64,000 nucleotides of DNA from contig OX424567.1 of the NCBI GenBank assembly GCA_949152475.1, positions 31,459,402 through 31,523,401 of the forward strand, in the 5' to 3' direction. This stretch comes from Terebella lapidaria. Taxonomy: Eukaryota; Annelida; Polychaeta; Terebellida; Terebellidae. Position numbers and translations under genes: made by a program. This document shows positions 1 to 13,092 of the stretch, piece by piece (position 1 is the stretch's first letter; every line of letters starts with the position of its first letter). The notes below the pieces were generated by a model that ran no database searches, had not been told where the DNA came from, and worked only from the letters and a program-made list of their open reading frames with translations.

Positions 1-2716
1 AGGCAATGCCCTACATGTACTATAAACCTGTAACAGTGCTCACAATGCTCACAAACCCGGTGCTCACAAACCCCTGTTCGTCATGCCCAATAGTTCTGAT
101 ATAAAGTGGCCTGTGGCTTGACCCAGACTGTATTTAGACATGAGTTTTAAGCTTTATTATATCAGTTGGACACCTCTGAGTCTGAAAACAAAGGAATTGT
201 TTTGTTGTTTGAGATGTGCACTTGGATACATATATGATATACTGTACTACTGCTCAACCGAGTGTGTATATTTAGAAGGGGACATGTCCACAGGGGGTAA
301 TCGTTTCTGCAGCTTATTGTTGTGTGAACGGATTGAGAATCAGATTCACCCCACTGCTCTTTCTACTTTGATATCTCGGCGAGTTTTCAATTTATTCCAA
401 ATGTGAAAAGTGCATTATAAACTAGAAATAACACTGCACCTGACTGTATGAAATGCTTCAGAATTGAATGTTCAGTAAATTTGTGAAAATTGGAGACATG
501 AAAACATTAAAAATATCTGTAAAATCCAGAATCCTCATAAGATTCTGATTAAGCTTTGTCAGATTATAGACAAAATTCGAGGTCAATCATGGATTTGACA
601 TATTTGTCTGATTGATATACCTCTTCTGAATGACATGGTTCAAATTTCATGAGCCCACAATGATTCAAACAGATGTTATTACCGGAAACGTGTTTTTCTG
701 GGATTTCGATGACCTTGACCTTGACCTTTGACCTTTGCACTTAAATTCGTAGAAGTCAATGCTGTCAAAGTGCATATCAAATTTCAAAGGATTCCATTCA
801 CTATTGACGGTGTTATGGCCCTTTGAAATTTCGGATTTTTGACGTTTATGACGTCATTATGACGTCAGTTTACGTCGCAGCGCCAAAAATGAGATATCAC
901 TGGAATCAGGGACTCAAGACCTTTCCAACAATGTACTACTCGATATGCTGCGCCGACCTTCGTACTTAACCTTGACTTCGACCTCAGGCGAACTTCTCAA
1001 GGTCAAGGTCAAATGTCAAGGTCATGGTCACAGAAGATAGAACTCGAGTATATCTACAATATGAACTTGATTTGAAGTCTCTACGATGATTAGAACTGGA
1101 ATAATAAGCACTTATGTGTTTTCGACATTTTGCGTGACCTTGACCTTGTTATTTGACCTTGAGCTTAACAAAGAACTAGGGACCTTCCTTTTTCAGCCTA
1201 AAAAATTTCTACTAAATTTTATGAATTTCCAATGAGAACTGTGGCCTGTAGAGCGCACACAAACAAACAAACAAACAAACATACATACATACATACAAAC
1301 AATCAAACGGAACCGATCAACATACTTGACAAAATCTTTGATTTCGTCAAGTAACAAACGGAACCGATCAACATACTTGACAAAATCTTTGATTTCGTCA
1401 AGTAATAATATCCGGTGCATATATACAAGCTATTGGGCCTTAGGCAATGCCCTACATGTACTATAAACCTGTAACAGTGCTCACAATGCTCACAAACCCG
1501 GTGCTCACAAACCCCTGTTCGTCATGCCCAATAGTTCTGATATAAAGTGGCCTGTCGCTTGACCCAGACTGTATTTAGACATGAGTTTTAGGCTTTATTA
1601 TATCAGTTGGACACCTCTGAGTCTGAAAACAAAGGAATTGTTTTGTTGTTTGAGATGTGCACTTGGATACATATATGATATACTGTACTACTGCTCAACC
1701 GAGTGTGTATATTTAGAAGGGGACATGTCCACAGGGGGTAATCGTTTCTGCAGCTTATTGTTGTGTGAACGGATTGAGAATCAGATTCACCCCACTGCTC
1801 TTTCTACTTTGATATCTCGGCGAGTTTTCAATTTATTCCAAATGTGAAAAGTGCATTATAAACTAGAAATAACACTGCACCTGACTGTATGAAATGCTTC
1901 AGAATTGAATGTTCAGTAAATTTGTGAAAATTGGAGACATGAAAACATTAAAAATATCTGTAAAATCCAGAATCCTCATAAGATTCTGATTAAGCTTTGT
2001 CAGATTATAGACAAAATTCGAGGTCAATCATGGATTTGACATATTTGTCTGATTGATATACCTCTTCTGAATGACATGGTTCAAATTTCATGAGCCCACA
2101 ATGATTCAAACAGATGTTATTACCGGAAACGTGTTTTTCTGGGATTTCGATGACCTTGACCTTGACCTTTGACCTTTGCACTTAAATTCGTAGAAGTCAA
2201 TGCTGTCAAAGTGCATATCAAATTTCAAAGGATTCCATTCACTATTGACGGTGTTATGGCCCTTTGAAATTTCGGATTTTTGACGTTTATGACGTCATTA
2301 TGACGTCAGTTTACGTCGCAGCGCCAAAAATGAGATATCACTGGAATCAGGGACTCAAGACCTTTCCAACAATGTACTACTCGATATGCTGCGCCGACCT
2401 TCGTACTTAACCTTGACTTCGACCTCAGGCAAACTTCTCAAGGTCAAGGTCAAATGTCAAGGTCATGGTCACAGAAGATAGAACTCGAGTATATCTACAA
2501 TATGAACTTGATTTGAAGTCTCTACGATGATTAGAACTGGGATAATAAGCACTTATGTGTTTTCGACGTTTTGCGTGACCTTGACCTTGTTATTTGACCT
2601 TGAGCTTAACAAAGAACTAGGGACCTTCCTTTTTCAGCCTAAAATATTTCTACTAAATTTTATGAATTTCCAATGAGAACTGTGGCCTGTAGAGCGCACA
2701 CAAACAAACAAACAAA
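1..2716 (+). repeat. A1 tandem satellite units (period 1441 bp), two copies
   Basis: Two copies of a 1441-bp unit lie head to tail. The first starts at the window edge and the second at 1442 (AGGCAATGCC). The second is cut at 2716 inside its (CAAA)n tract, where the B1 block begins. In order, a unit holds a GTGCTCACA-rich leader, an AT-rich middle, TGACCT hexamers, a TGACGTCA pair, an AGGTCA cluster, further TGACCT hexamers, the terminal motif GTGGCCTGTAGAG, a CAAA/CATA microsatellite and hairpins. The copies differ at only a few bases by eye. This sub-family is clearly diverged from the A2 units that follow. I see no coding capacity: the short open frames at 140-406 and 1581-1847 have no recognisable product. 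Confidence 0.9.
1324..1403 (+). repeat. Double terminal hairpin of A1 (51-bp tandem)
   Basis: Two identical 29-base hairpins sit at 1324-1352 and 1375-1403. The arms are ACTTGACAAAATC and GATTTCGTCAAGT around a TTT loop, with 12 of 13 pairs. The 51-bp period includes the linker AACAAACGGAACCGATC. Elsewhere in the window a doubled hairpin marks the right edge of a nested insertion. Here the matching left edge is absent, so this may be a scar of a lost insertion or a simple duplication. Confidence 0.85.
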
Positions 2717-3868
2717 CCAGCGACCATAGGTCGTAAGCTTGACGAAATGTTTTCTGAACTGATCCTGACCTTGACCTCTGAGATGTGACTCTGAAATTTT
2801 GCAGGTTATATTAGACAACATGTTATTTAGGCATATACATTCAGTCCAATACCTTAAAATTTGAGTTCACGATGTAGGTTTGAATGTTTGCTGGAATGTC
2901 GAAAAATTTATATTACCGGCCTTACGTTTATGACGTCATAGCGAAAAATCCATCATGGCGGAAAAGTCTCGGACAGCTCTCTCTCAAACCAGGATTCAAC
3001 GAGCTCTCCAGTGGTTCAATCCGCTTCTCTGTACGACAAATACTTTTCAATATATAGCTCCATTTTGAAAATTGACGTTATACGTCATGACGTCATTGAC
3101 GTTGCCTGTAGCGTGTTGAAACTCGGTATATGACTGGGTAATAATATGCCACATATGTTCTCATAATCACAGTCCAATACCTTCAAATTTGAGTGCACAG
3201 TGTATGTTTGAATGTTCGCTGAAAAGTCGAAAAATTGATATGACCGGCCTTACGTTTATGACGTCATAGCGAAAAATCTATCATGGCGGAAAAGTATCAG
3301 ACAGCACCCTCCTAAACCAGAATTCAACGAGCTTTCCAGTGGTGCAATCCGCTTCTCTGTACGACGAATACTTTTTGAGATATAGCCCCATTTCATAAAT
3401 TGACGTTTTTCGTCGTGACGTCATTGACGTTGGATAGATCCAAACAAAACTTCGCTGTGTGATGGACGATATCATCATTTATCGATGTGTAAAATTTCAG
3501 AGGTATCGGACTAAATATGACTCCTGTGTGAATTTTTGAAAATTCGCTAATGATGAGAGATAGGGATTTTTCGACTTTTTAGGAATTTTTGGTGACGTCA
3601 TCAATGAACCGATTTTTTTTCAAAAACGTGCAGTCCCGTAACAGGGCTGATAGCTGTACATCAAAGAAGTTTGGGGATGCTAGCGCAAAAATTGTGGACG
3701 CTAGAGTGCGAAAAGACAAAAGAGTAAAGCATGCAATTTTGCTTATGATGGGAGCGATTCTGTTATCATAAATATCTGGTGCATGCACAGGACCTTTGAT
3801 CGTGAGAGAAATTACTGCTAAAAACCGGGAATGGGGCCGGTTGCTATGCCGGTTCATCACCCCCAAAA
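2717..3868 (+). mobile_element. B1: 5' end of a composite B+A element (left edge of the outermost insertion)
   Basis: The block starts directly after CAAA of the A1 microsatellite, with CCAGCGACC. A 5' hairpin (CGACC ATA GGTCG, 2721-2733) is followed by CTTGACGAAAT (2738-2748), which matches the outer part of the 3' hairpin's right arm read in reverse complement. Two tandem 328-bp repeats follow (anchor ACGTTTATGACGTCATAGCG at 2924 and 3252). Next comes a terminal-like domain with GTGGACGCTAGAG at 3694-3706. It then runs without a break into the A unit near 3868. The A1 host does not resume inside the window, so this insertion is still open at 64000. No protein is encoded. Confidence 0.75.
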
Positions 3869-4461
3869 ATTCTGATATAAAGTGGCCTGTCGCTTGACCC
3901 AGAGTGTATTTAGACATGAGTTCTAGAGTTTATTATATCAGTTGGACACATTGCTTGAGATGTGCACTTGGAAACATATATGATGAACTGTAATACTATG
4001 CAACCGAGTGTGTATATTTAGAAGGGGACATGTCCACAGGGGATAATCGTTTCTACAGCTTATTGGCAAGTGAATTATCGGGTTGAGAATCAGATTCACC
4101 CCACTGCTCTTTCTACTTCGATATCTCGGCGAGTTTTCAAGTTATTCCAAATGTGAAAAGTGGACCATAAACTAGAAATAACACTGCAACTGACTGCAAG
4201 GAAATGCTTCAAAATTAATGTTCAGTAAATGTGTGAAAATTGGAGCCATGAAAACATAAAAAATATCTGTAAAATCCAAAAAACTCATAGGATTCTGATT
4301 AAGTTTTGTCAGATTATAGACAAAGTTCGAGGTCAATAATGGAATTGACATATTTATCTGATTGCCATACCCCTTCTAAATGACATGGTTCACATTTCAT
4401 GAGCCCACGATGATTCAAACGGATGCTATTACAGAAAACGTGTTTTTCTGGAATTTCGATG

Positions 4462-4779
4462 ACCTTGACCTTGACCTTTGACTTTTGTACTTGAGTTCGT
4501 AGAGGTCAATGCTGTCAAAATGCATATTAAATTTCAAGGGATTCCATACACTATTGACGATGTTATGACCCTTTGAAATTTCGGATTATTGACGTTTAAT
4601 ACGTCACTGTGACGTCAGTTTACGTCGCAGCACCAAAAATGAGATATCACTGGAATCAGGGCCTCAAGACCTTTCCAACGATATACTACTCGATATACTG
4701 CGCCGACCTTCGTATTTTGACCTTGACTTCGACCTCAGGCGAACTTCTCAAGGTCAAGGTCAAAGGTCAAGGTCAAGGT
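4462..4779. repeat. Intra-unit inverted repeat (21-nt arms), representative A2 copy
   Basis: Bases 4462-4482 and 4759-4779 are perfect reverse complements: a TGACCT-hexamer run facing an AGGTCA-hexamer run across 276 bases. The same arrangement recurs in every A2 unit, and with small changes in the A5 and A1 units. A transcript from either strand could fold here. Confidence 0.8.
4610..4617. promoter_or_regulatory. TGACGTCA palindrome (full CRE-type site), representative
   Basis: This is the perfect 8-bp palindrome known as the consensus CREB/ATF site. It occurs once per A2 unit, usually twice per A1 unit, and about twice per 328-bp B repeat (inside ATGACGTCAT). The window therefore holds well over fifty copies. 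The sequence match is certain. Binding or function is not shown. Confidence 0.45.
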
Positions 4780-4780
4780 T
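4749..4780 (+). promoter_or_regulatory. AGGTCA hexamer cluster (nuclear-receptor-type half-sites), representative
   Basis: Direct AGGTCA hexamers include TCAAGGTCA, the extended half-site known for ERR/SF-1-type receptors. They also include AGGTCAAAGGTCA, a perfect DR1 as bound by HNF4/RXR-type receptors. The cluster recurs in every A unit and faces an oppositely oriented cluster about 280 bases upstream. This is a motif match only. It could simply be low-complexity drift within the repeat. Confidence 0.4.
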
Positions 4781-7700
4781 ACGGAAGATAGAACTCGAGT
4801 ATATCTACAATATGCACTTGATTTGAAGTCTCTACGACGATTAGAACTGGAGTTATGAGCACTTATGTGTTTTCGACGTTTTGCATGACCTTGACCTTGT
4901 TATTTTATCTTGAGCTTGACAAAGAATCTGGGACCTTCCTTTCTCATCCAGAAATCTTCCTACTAAATTTCATGAATTTCCAATGACAACTGTGGCCTGT
5001 AGAGCGCACACAAACAAACAAACAAACATACAAACAAACGGCACCGATCAACATACTTGACAAAATCTTTGATTTCGTCAAGTAATAATATCCGGTGCAT
5101 ATATACAAGCTATTGGGCCTTAGGCAATGCACTACATGTACTATGAACCTGTAACAGTGCTCACAGTGCTCACAAACCCGGTGCTCACAAACCCCTGTTC
5201 GTCACCCCCAAAAATTCTGATATAAAGTGGCCTGTCGCTTGACCCAGAGTGTATTTAGACATGAGTTCTAGAGTTTATTATATCAGTTGGACACATTGCT
5301 TGAGATGTGCACTTGGAAACATATATGATGAACTGTAATACTATGCAACCGAGTGTGTATATTTAGAAGGGGACATGTCCACAGGGGATAATCGTTTCTA
5401 CAGCTTATTGGCAAGTGAATTATCGGGTTGAGAATCAGATTCACCCCACTGCTCTTTCTACTTCGATATCTCGGCGAGTTTTCAAGTTATTCCAAATGTG
5501 AAAAGTGGACCATAAACTAGAAATAACACTGCAACTGACTGCAAGGAAATGCTTCAAAATTAATGTTCAGTAAATGTGTGAAAATTGGAGCCATGAAAAC
5601 ATAAAAAATATCTGTAAAATCCAAAAAACTCATAGGATTCTGATTAAGTTTTGTCAGATTATAGACAAAGTTCGAGGTCAATAATGGAATTGACATATTT
5701 ATCTGATTGCCATACCCCTTCTAAATGACATGGTTCACATTTCATGAGCCCACGATGATTCAAACGGATGCTATTACAGAAAACGTGTTTTTCTGGAATT
5801 TCGATGACCTTGACCTTGACCTTTGACTTTTGTACTTGAGTTCGTAGAGGTCAATGCTGTCAAAATGCATATTAAATTTCAAGGGATTCCATACACTATT
5901 GACGATGTTATGACCCTTTGAAATTTCGGATTATTGACGTTTAATACGTCACTGTGACGTCAGTTTACGTCGCAGCACCAAAAATGAGATATCACTGGAA
6001 TCAGGGCCTCAAGACCTTTCCAACGATATACTACTCGATATACTGCGCCGACCTTCGTATTTTGACCTTGACTTCGACCTCAGGCGAACTTCTCAAGGTC
6101 AAGGTCAAAGGTCAAGGTCAAGGTTACGGAAGATAGAACTCGAGTATATCTACAATATGCACTTGATTTGAAGTCTCTACGACGATTAGAACTGGAGTTA
6201 TGAGCACTTATGTGTTTTCGACGTTTTGCATGACCTTGACCTTGTTATTTTATCTTGAGCTTGACAAAGAATCTGGGACCTTCCTTTCTCATCCAGAAAT
6301 CTTCCTACTAAATTTCATGAATTTCCAATGACAACTGTGGCCTGTAGAGCGCACACAAACAAACAAACAAACATACAAACAAACGGCACCGATCAACATA
6401 CTTGACAAAATCTTTGATTTCGTCAAGTAATAATATCCGGTGCATATATACAAGCTATTGGGCCTTAGGCAATGCACTACATGTACTATGAACCTGTAAC
6501 AGTGCTCACAGTGCTCACAAACCCGGTGCTCACAAACCCCTGTTCGTCACCCCCAAAAATTTTGATATAAAGTGGCCTGTCGCTTGACCCAGAGTGTATT
6601 TAGACATGAGTTCTAGAGTTTATTATATCAGTTGGACACATTGCTTGAGATGTGCACTTGGAAACATATATGATGAACTGTAATACTATGCAACCGAGTG
6701 TGTATATTTAGAAGGGGACATGTCCACAGGGGATAATCGTTTCTACAGCTTATTGGCAAGTGAATTATCGGGTTGAGAATCAGATTCACCCCACTGCTCT
6801 TTCTACTTCGATATCTCGGCGAGTTTTCAAGTTATTCCAAATGTGAAAAGTGGACCATAAACTAGAAATAACACTGCAACTGACTGCAAGGAAATGCTTC
6901 AAAATTAATGTTCAGTAAATGTGTGAAAATTGGAGCCATGAAAACATAAAAAATATCTGTAAAATCCAAAAAACTCATAGGATTCTGATTAAGTTTTGTC
7001 AGATTATAGACAAAGTTCGAGGTCAATAATGGAATTGACATATTTATCTGATTGCCATACCCCTTCTAAATGACATGGTTCACATTTCATGAGCCCACGA
7101 TGATTCAAACGGATGCTATTACAGAAAACGTGTTTTTCTGGAATTTCGATGACCTTGACCTTGACCTTTGACTTTTGTACTTGAGTTCGTAGAGGTCAAT
7201 GCTGTCAAAATGCATATTAAATTTCAAGGGATTCCATACACTATTGACGATGTTATGACCCTTTGAAATTTCGGATTATTGACGTTTAATACGTCACTGT
7301 GACGTCAGTTTACGTCGCAGCACCAAAAATGAGATATCACTGGAATCAGGGCCTCAAGACCTTTCCAACGATATACTACTCGATATACTGCGCCGACCTT
7401 CGTATTTTGACCTTGACTTCGACCTCAGGCGAACTTCTCAAGGTCAAGGTCAAAGGTCAAGGTCAAGGTTACGGAAGATAGAACTCGAGTATATCTACAA
7501 TATGCACTTGATTTGAAGTCTCTACGACGATTAGAACTGGAGTTATGAGCACTTATGTGTTTTCGACGTTTTGCATGACCTTGACCTTGTTATTTTATCT
7601 TGAGCTTGACAAAGAATCTGGGACCTTCCTTTCTCATCCAGAAATCTTCCTACTAAATTTCATGAATTTCCAATGACAACTGTGGCCTGTAGAGCGCACA

Positions 7701-10700
7701 CAAACAAACAAACAAACATACAAACAAACGGCACCGATCAACATACTTGACAAAATCTTTGATTTCGTCAAGTAATAATATCCGGTGCATATATACAAGC
7801 TATTGGGCCTTAGGCAATGCACTACATGTACTATGAACCTGTAACAGTGCTCACAGTGCTCACAAACCCGGTGCTCACAAACCCCTGTTCGTCACCCCCA
7901 AAAATTCTGATATAAAGTGGCCTGTCGCTTGACCCAGAGTGTATTTAGACATGAGTTCTAGAGTTTATTATATCAGTTGGACACATTGCTTGAGATGTGC
8001 ACTTGGAAACATATATGATGAACTGTAATACTATGCAACCGAGTGTGTATATTTAGAAGGGGACATGTCCACAGGGGATAATCGTTTCTACAGCTTATTG
8101 GCAAGTGAATTATCGGGTTGAGAATCAGATTCACCCCACTGCTCTTTCTACTTCGATATCTCGGCGAGTTTTCAAGTTATTCCAAATGTGAAAAGTGGAC
8201 CATAAACTAGAAATAACACTGCAACTGACTGCAAGGAAATGCTTCAAAATTAATGTTCAGTAAATGTGTGAAAATTGGAGCCATGAAAACATAAAAAATA
8301 TCTGTAAAATCCAAAAAACTCATAGGATTCTGATTAAGTTTTGTCAGATTATAGACAAAGTTCGAGGTCAATAATGGAATTGACATATTTATCTGATTGC
8401 CATACCCCTTCTAAATGACATGGTTCACATTTCATGAGCCCACGATGATTCAAACGGATGCTATTACAGAAAACGTGTTTTTCTGGAATTTCGATGACCT
8501 TGACCTTGACCTTTGACTTTTGTACTTGAGTTCGTAGAGGTCAATGCTGTCAAAATGCATATTAAATTTCAAGGGATTCCATACACTATTGACGATGTTA
8601 TGACCCTTTGAAATTTCGGATTATTGACGTTTAATACGTCACTGTGACGTCAGTTTACGTCGCAGCACCAAAAATGAGATATCACTGGAATCAGGGCCTC
8701 AAGACCTTTCCAACGATATACTACTCGATATACTGCGCCGACCTTCGTATTTTGACCTTGACTTCGACCTCAGGCGAACTTCTCAAGGTCAAGGTCAAAG
8801 GTCAAGGTCAAGGTTACGGAAGATAGAACTCGAGTATATCTACAATATGCACTTGATTTGAAGTCTCTACGACGATTAGAACTGGAGTTATGAGCACTTA
8901 TGTGTTTTCGACGTTTTGCATGACCTTGACCTTGTTATTTTATCTTGAGCTTGACAAAGAATCTGGGACCTTCCTTTCTCATCCAGAAATCTTCCTACTA
9001 AATTTCATGAATTTCCAATGACAACTGTGGCCTGTAGAGCGCACACAAACAAACAAACAAACATACAAACAAACGGCACCGATCAACATACTTGACAAAA
9101 TCTTTGATTTCGTCAAGTAATAATATCCGGTGCATATATACAAGCTATTGGGCCTTAGGCAATGCACTACATGTACTATGAACCTGTAACAGTGCTCACA
9201 GTGCTCACAAACCCGGTGCTCACAAACCCCTGTTCGTCACCCCCAAAAATTCTGATATAAAGTGGCCTGTCGCTTGACCCAGAGTGTATTTAGACATGAG
9301 TTCTAGAGTTTATTATATCAGTTGGACACATTGCTTGAGATGTGCACTTGGAAACATATATGATGAACTGTAATACTATGCAACCGAGTGTGTATATTTA
9401 GAAGGGGACATGTCCACAGGGGATAATCGTTTCTACAGCTTATTGGCAAGTGAATTATCGGGTTGAGAATCAGATTCACCCCACTGCTCTTTCTACTTCG
9501 ATATCTCGGCGAGTTTTCAAGTTATTCCAAATGTGAAAAGTGGACCATAAACTAGAAATAACACTGCAACTGACTGCAAGGAAATGCTTCAAAATTAATG
9601 TTCAGTAAATGTGTGAAAATTGGAGCCATGAAAACATAAAAAATATCTGTAAAATCCAAAAAACTCATAGGATTCTGATTAAGTTTTGTCAGATTATAGA
9701 CAAAGTTCGAGGTCAATAATGGAATTGACATATTTATCTGATTGCCATACCCCTTCTAAATGACATGGTTCACATTTCATGAGCCCACGATGATTCAAAC
9801 GGATGCTATTACAGAAAACGTGTTTTTCTGGAATTTCGATGACCTTGACCTTGACCTTTGACTTTTGTACTTGAGTTCGTAGAGGTCAATGCTGTCAAAA
9901 TGCATATTAAATTTCAAGGGATTCCATACACTATTGACGATGTTATGACCCTTTGAAATTTCGGATTATTGACGTTTAATACGTCACTGTGACGTCAGTT
10001 TACGTCGCAGCACCAAAAATGAGATATCACTGGAATCAGGGCCTCAAGACCTTTCCAACGATATACTACTCGATATACTGCGCCGACCTTCGTATTTTGA
10101 CCTTGACTTCGACCTCAGGCGAACTTCTCAAGGTCAAGGTCAAAGGTCAAGGTCAAGGTTACGGAAGATAGAACTCGAGTATATCTACAATATGCACTTG
10201 ATTTGAAGTCTCTACGACGATTAGAACTGGAGTTATGAGCACTTATGTGTTTTCGACGTTTTGCATGACCTTGACCTTGTTATTTTATCTTGAGCTTGAC
10301 AAAGAATCTGGGACCTTCCTTTCTCATCCAGAAATCTTCCTACTAAATTTCATGAATTTCCAATGACAACTGTGGCCTGTAGAGCGCACACAAACAAACA
10401 AACAAACATACAAACAAACGGCACCGATCAACATACTTGACAAAATCTTTGATTTCGTCAAGTAATAATATCCGGTGCATATATACAAGCTATTGGGCCT
10501 TAGGCAATGCACTACATGTACTATGAACCTGTAACAGTGCTCACAGTGCTCACAAACCCGGTGCTCACAAACCCCTGTTCGTCACCCCCAAAAATTCTGA
10601 TATAAAGTGGCCTGTCGCTTGACCCAGAGTGTATTTAGACATGAGTTCTAGAGTTTATTATATCAGTTGGACACATTGCTTGAGATGTGCACTTGGAAAC

Positions 10701-13092
10701 ATATATGATGAACTGTAATACTATGCAACCGAGTGTGTATATTTAGAAGGGGACATGTCCACAGGGGATAATCGTTTCTACAGCTTATTGGCAAGTGAAT
10801 TATCGGGTTGAGAATCAGATTCACCCCACTGCTCTTTCTACTTCGATATCTCGGCGAGTTTTCAAGTTATTCCAAATGTGAAAAGTGGACCATAAACTAG
10901 AAATAACACTGCAACTGACTGCAAGGAAATGCTTCAAAATTAATGTTCAGTAAATGTGTGAAAATTGGAGCCATGAAAACATAAAAAATATCTGTAAAAT
11001 CCAAAAAACTCATAGGATTCTGATTAAGTTTTGTCAGATTATAGACAAAGTTCGAGGTCAATAATGGAATTGACATATTTATCTGATTGCCATACCCCTT
11101 CTAAATGACATGGTTCACATTTCATGAGCCCACGATGATTCAAACGGATGCTATTACAGAAAACGTGTTTTTCTGGAATTTCGATGACCTTGACCTTGAC
11201 CTTTGACTTTTGTACTTGAGTTCGTAGAGGTCAATGCTGTCAAAATGCATATTAAATTTCAAGGGATTCCATACACTATTGACGATGTTATGACCCTTTG
11301 AAATTTCGGATTATTGACGTTTAATACGTCACTGTGACGTCAGTTTACGTCGCAGCACCAAAAATGAGATATCACTGGAATCAGGGCCTCAAGACCTTTC
11401 CAACGATATACTACTCGATATACTGCGCCGACCTTCGTATTTTGACCTTGACTTCGACCTCAGGCGAACTTCTCAAGGTCAAGGTCAAAGGTCAAGGTCA
11501 AGGTTACGGAAGATAGAACTCGAGTATATCTACAATATGCACTTGATTTGAAGTCTCTACGACGATTAGAACTGGAGTTATGAGCACTTATGTGTTTTCG
11601 ACGTTTTGCATGACCTTGACCTTGTTATTTTATCTTGAGCTTGACAAAGAATCTGGGACCTTCCTTTCTCATCCAGAAATCTTCCTACTAAATTTCATGA
11701 ATTTCCAATGACAACTGTGGCCTGTAGAGCGCACACAAACAAACAAACAAACATACAAACAAACGGCACCGATCAACATACTTGACAAAATCTTTGATTT
11801 CGTCAAGTAATAATATCCGGTGCATATATACAAGCTATTGGGCCTTAGGCAATGCACTACATGTACTATGAACCTGTAACAGTGCTCACAGTGCTCACAA
11901 ACCCGGTGCTCACAAACCCCTGTTCGTCACCCCCAAAAATTCTGATATAAAGTGGCCTGTCGCTTGACCCAGAGTGTATTTAGACATGAGTTCTAGAGTT
12001 TATTATATCAGTTGGACACATTGCTTGAGATGTGCACTTGGAAACATATATGATGAACTGTAATACTATGCAACCGAGTGTGTATATTTAGAAGGGGACA
12101 TGTCCACAGGGGATAATCGTTTCTACAGCTTATTGGCAAGTGAATTATCGGGTTGAGAATCAGATTCACCCCACTGCTCTTTCTACTTCGATATCTCGGC
12201 GAGTTTTCAAGTTATTCCAAATGTGAAAAGTGGACCATAAACTAGAAATAACACTGCAACTGACTGCAAGGAAATGCTTCAAAATTAATGTTCAGTAAAT
12301 GTGTGAAAATTGGAGCCATGAAAACATAAAAAATATCTGTAAAATCCAAAAAACTCATAGGATTCTGATTAAGTTTTGTCAGATTATAGACAAAGTTCGA
12401 GGTCAATAATGGAATTGACATATTTATCTGATTGCCATACCCCTTCTAAATGACATGGTTCACATTTCATGAGCCCACGATGATTCAAACGGATGCTATT
12501 ACAGAAAACGTGTTTTTCTGGAATTTCGATGACCTTGACCTTGACCTTTGACTTTTGTACTTGAGTTCGTAGAGGTCAATGCTGTCAAAATGCATATTAA
12601 ATTTCAAGGGATTCCATACACTATTGACGATGTTATGACCCTTTGAAATTTCGGATTATTGACGTTTAATACGTCACTGTGACGTCAGTTTACGTCGCAG
12701 CACCAAAAATGAGATATCACTGGAATCAGGGCCTCAAGACCTTTCCAACGATATACTACTCGATATACTGCGCCGACCTTCGTATTTTGACCTTGACTTC
12801 GACCTCAGGCGAACTTCTCAAGGTCAAGGTCAAAGGTCAAGGTCAAGGTTACGGAAGATAGAACTCGAGTATATCTACAATATGCACTTGATTTGAAGTC
12901 TCTACGACGATTAGAACTGGAGTTATGAGCACTTATGTGTTTTCGACGTTTTGCATGACCTTGACCTTGTTATTTTATCTTGAGCTTGACAAAGAATCTG
13001 GGACCTTCCTTTCTCATCCAGAAATCTTCCTACTAAATTTCATGAATTTCCAATGACAACTGTGGCCTGTAGAGCGCACACAAACAAACAAA

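Larger units (their letters stand above)
3869..13092 (+). repeat. A2 satellite array, part 1 (period exactly 1345 bp)
   Basis: There are seven copies. The first is fused to B1. Five intact copies start (AGGCAATGC) at 5122, 6467, 7812, 9157 and 10502. The seventh starts at 11847 and is interrupted at 13092 inside its (CAAA)n tract. By eye the copies are almost identical: one difference I noticed is T at 6562 where the others have C. Each unit has a GTGCTCACA leader, an AT-rich middle, TGACCT and AGGTCA clusters, one TGACGTCA, GTGGCCTGTAGAG, CAAA repeats and a hairpin. The strict period and near-identity imply recent amplification or ongoing homogenisation. The short open frames, such as 4609-4791, are identical only because the DNA is, and they are broken in A1. 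Confidence 0.93.

Noticed and set aside
140-406. 88-codon open frame, with related 65-69-codon frames in A5 and A7 units (for example 22910, 39968)
   Set aside because: It stays open in A1, A5 and A7 but is broken by stops in A2, A4 and A6. It has no recognisable domain and starts at different methionines. This looks like chance openness in a conserved repeat.
4944-5132. Recurrent minus-strand open frame rich in LFVCLFVC-type sequence
   Set aside because: It is the translation of the CAAA microsatellite and the terminal hairpin. It has no independent conservation and its length changes with repeat number.
3869-13092. Ribosomal DNA spacer or telomeric/centromeric repeat
   Set aside because: No rRNA segments or telomere-type short repeats occur. 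A centromeric role cannot be judged from sequence alone.
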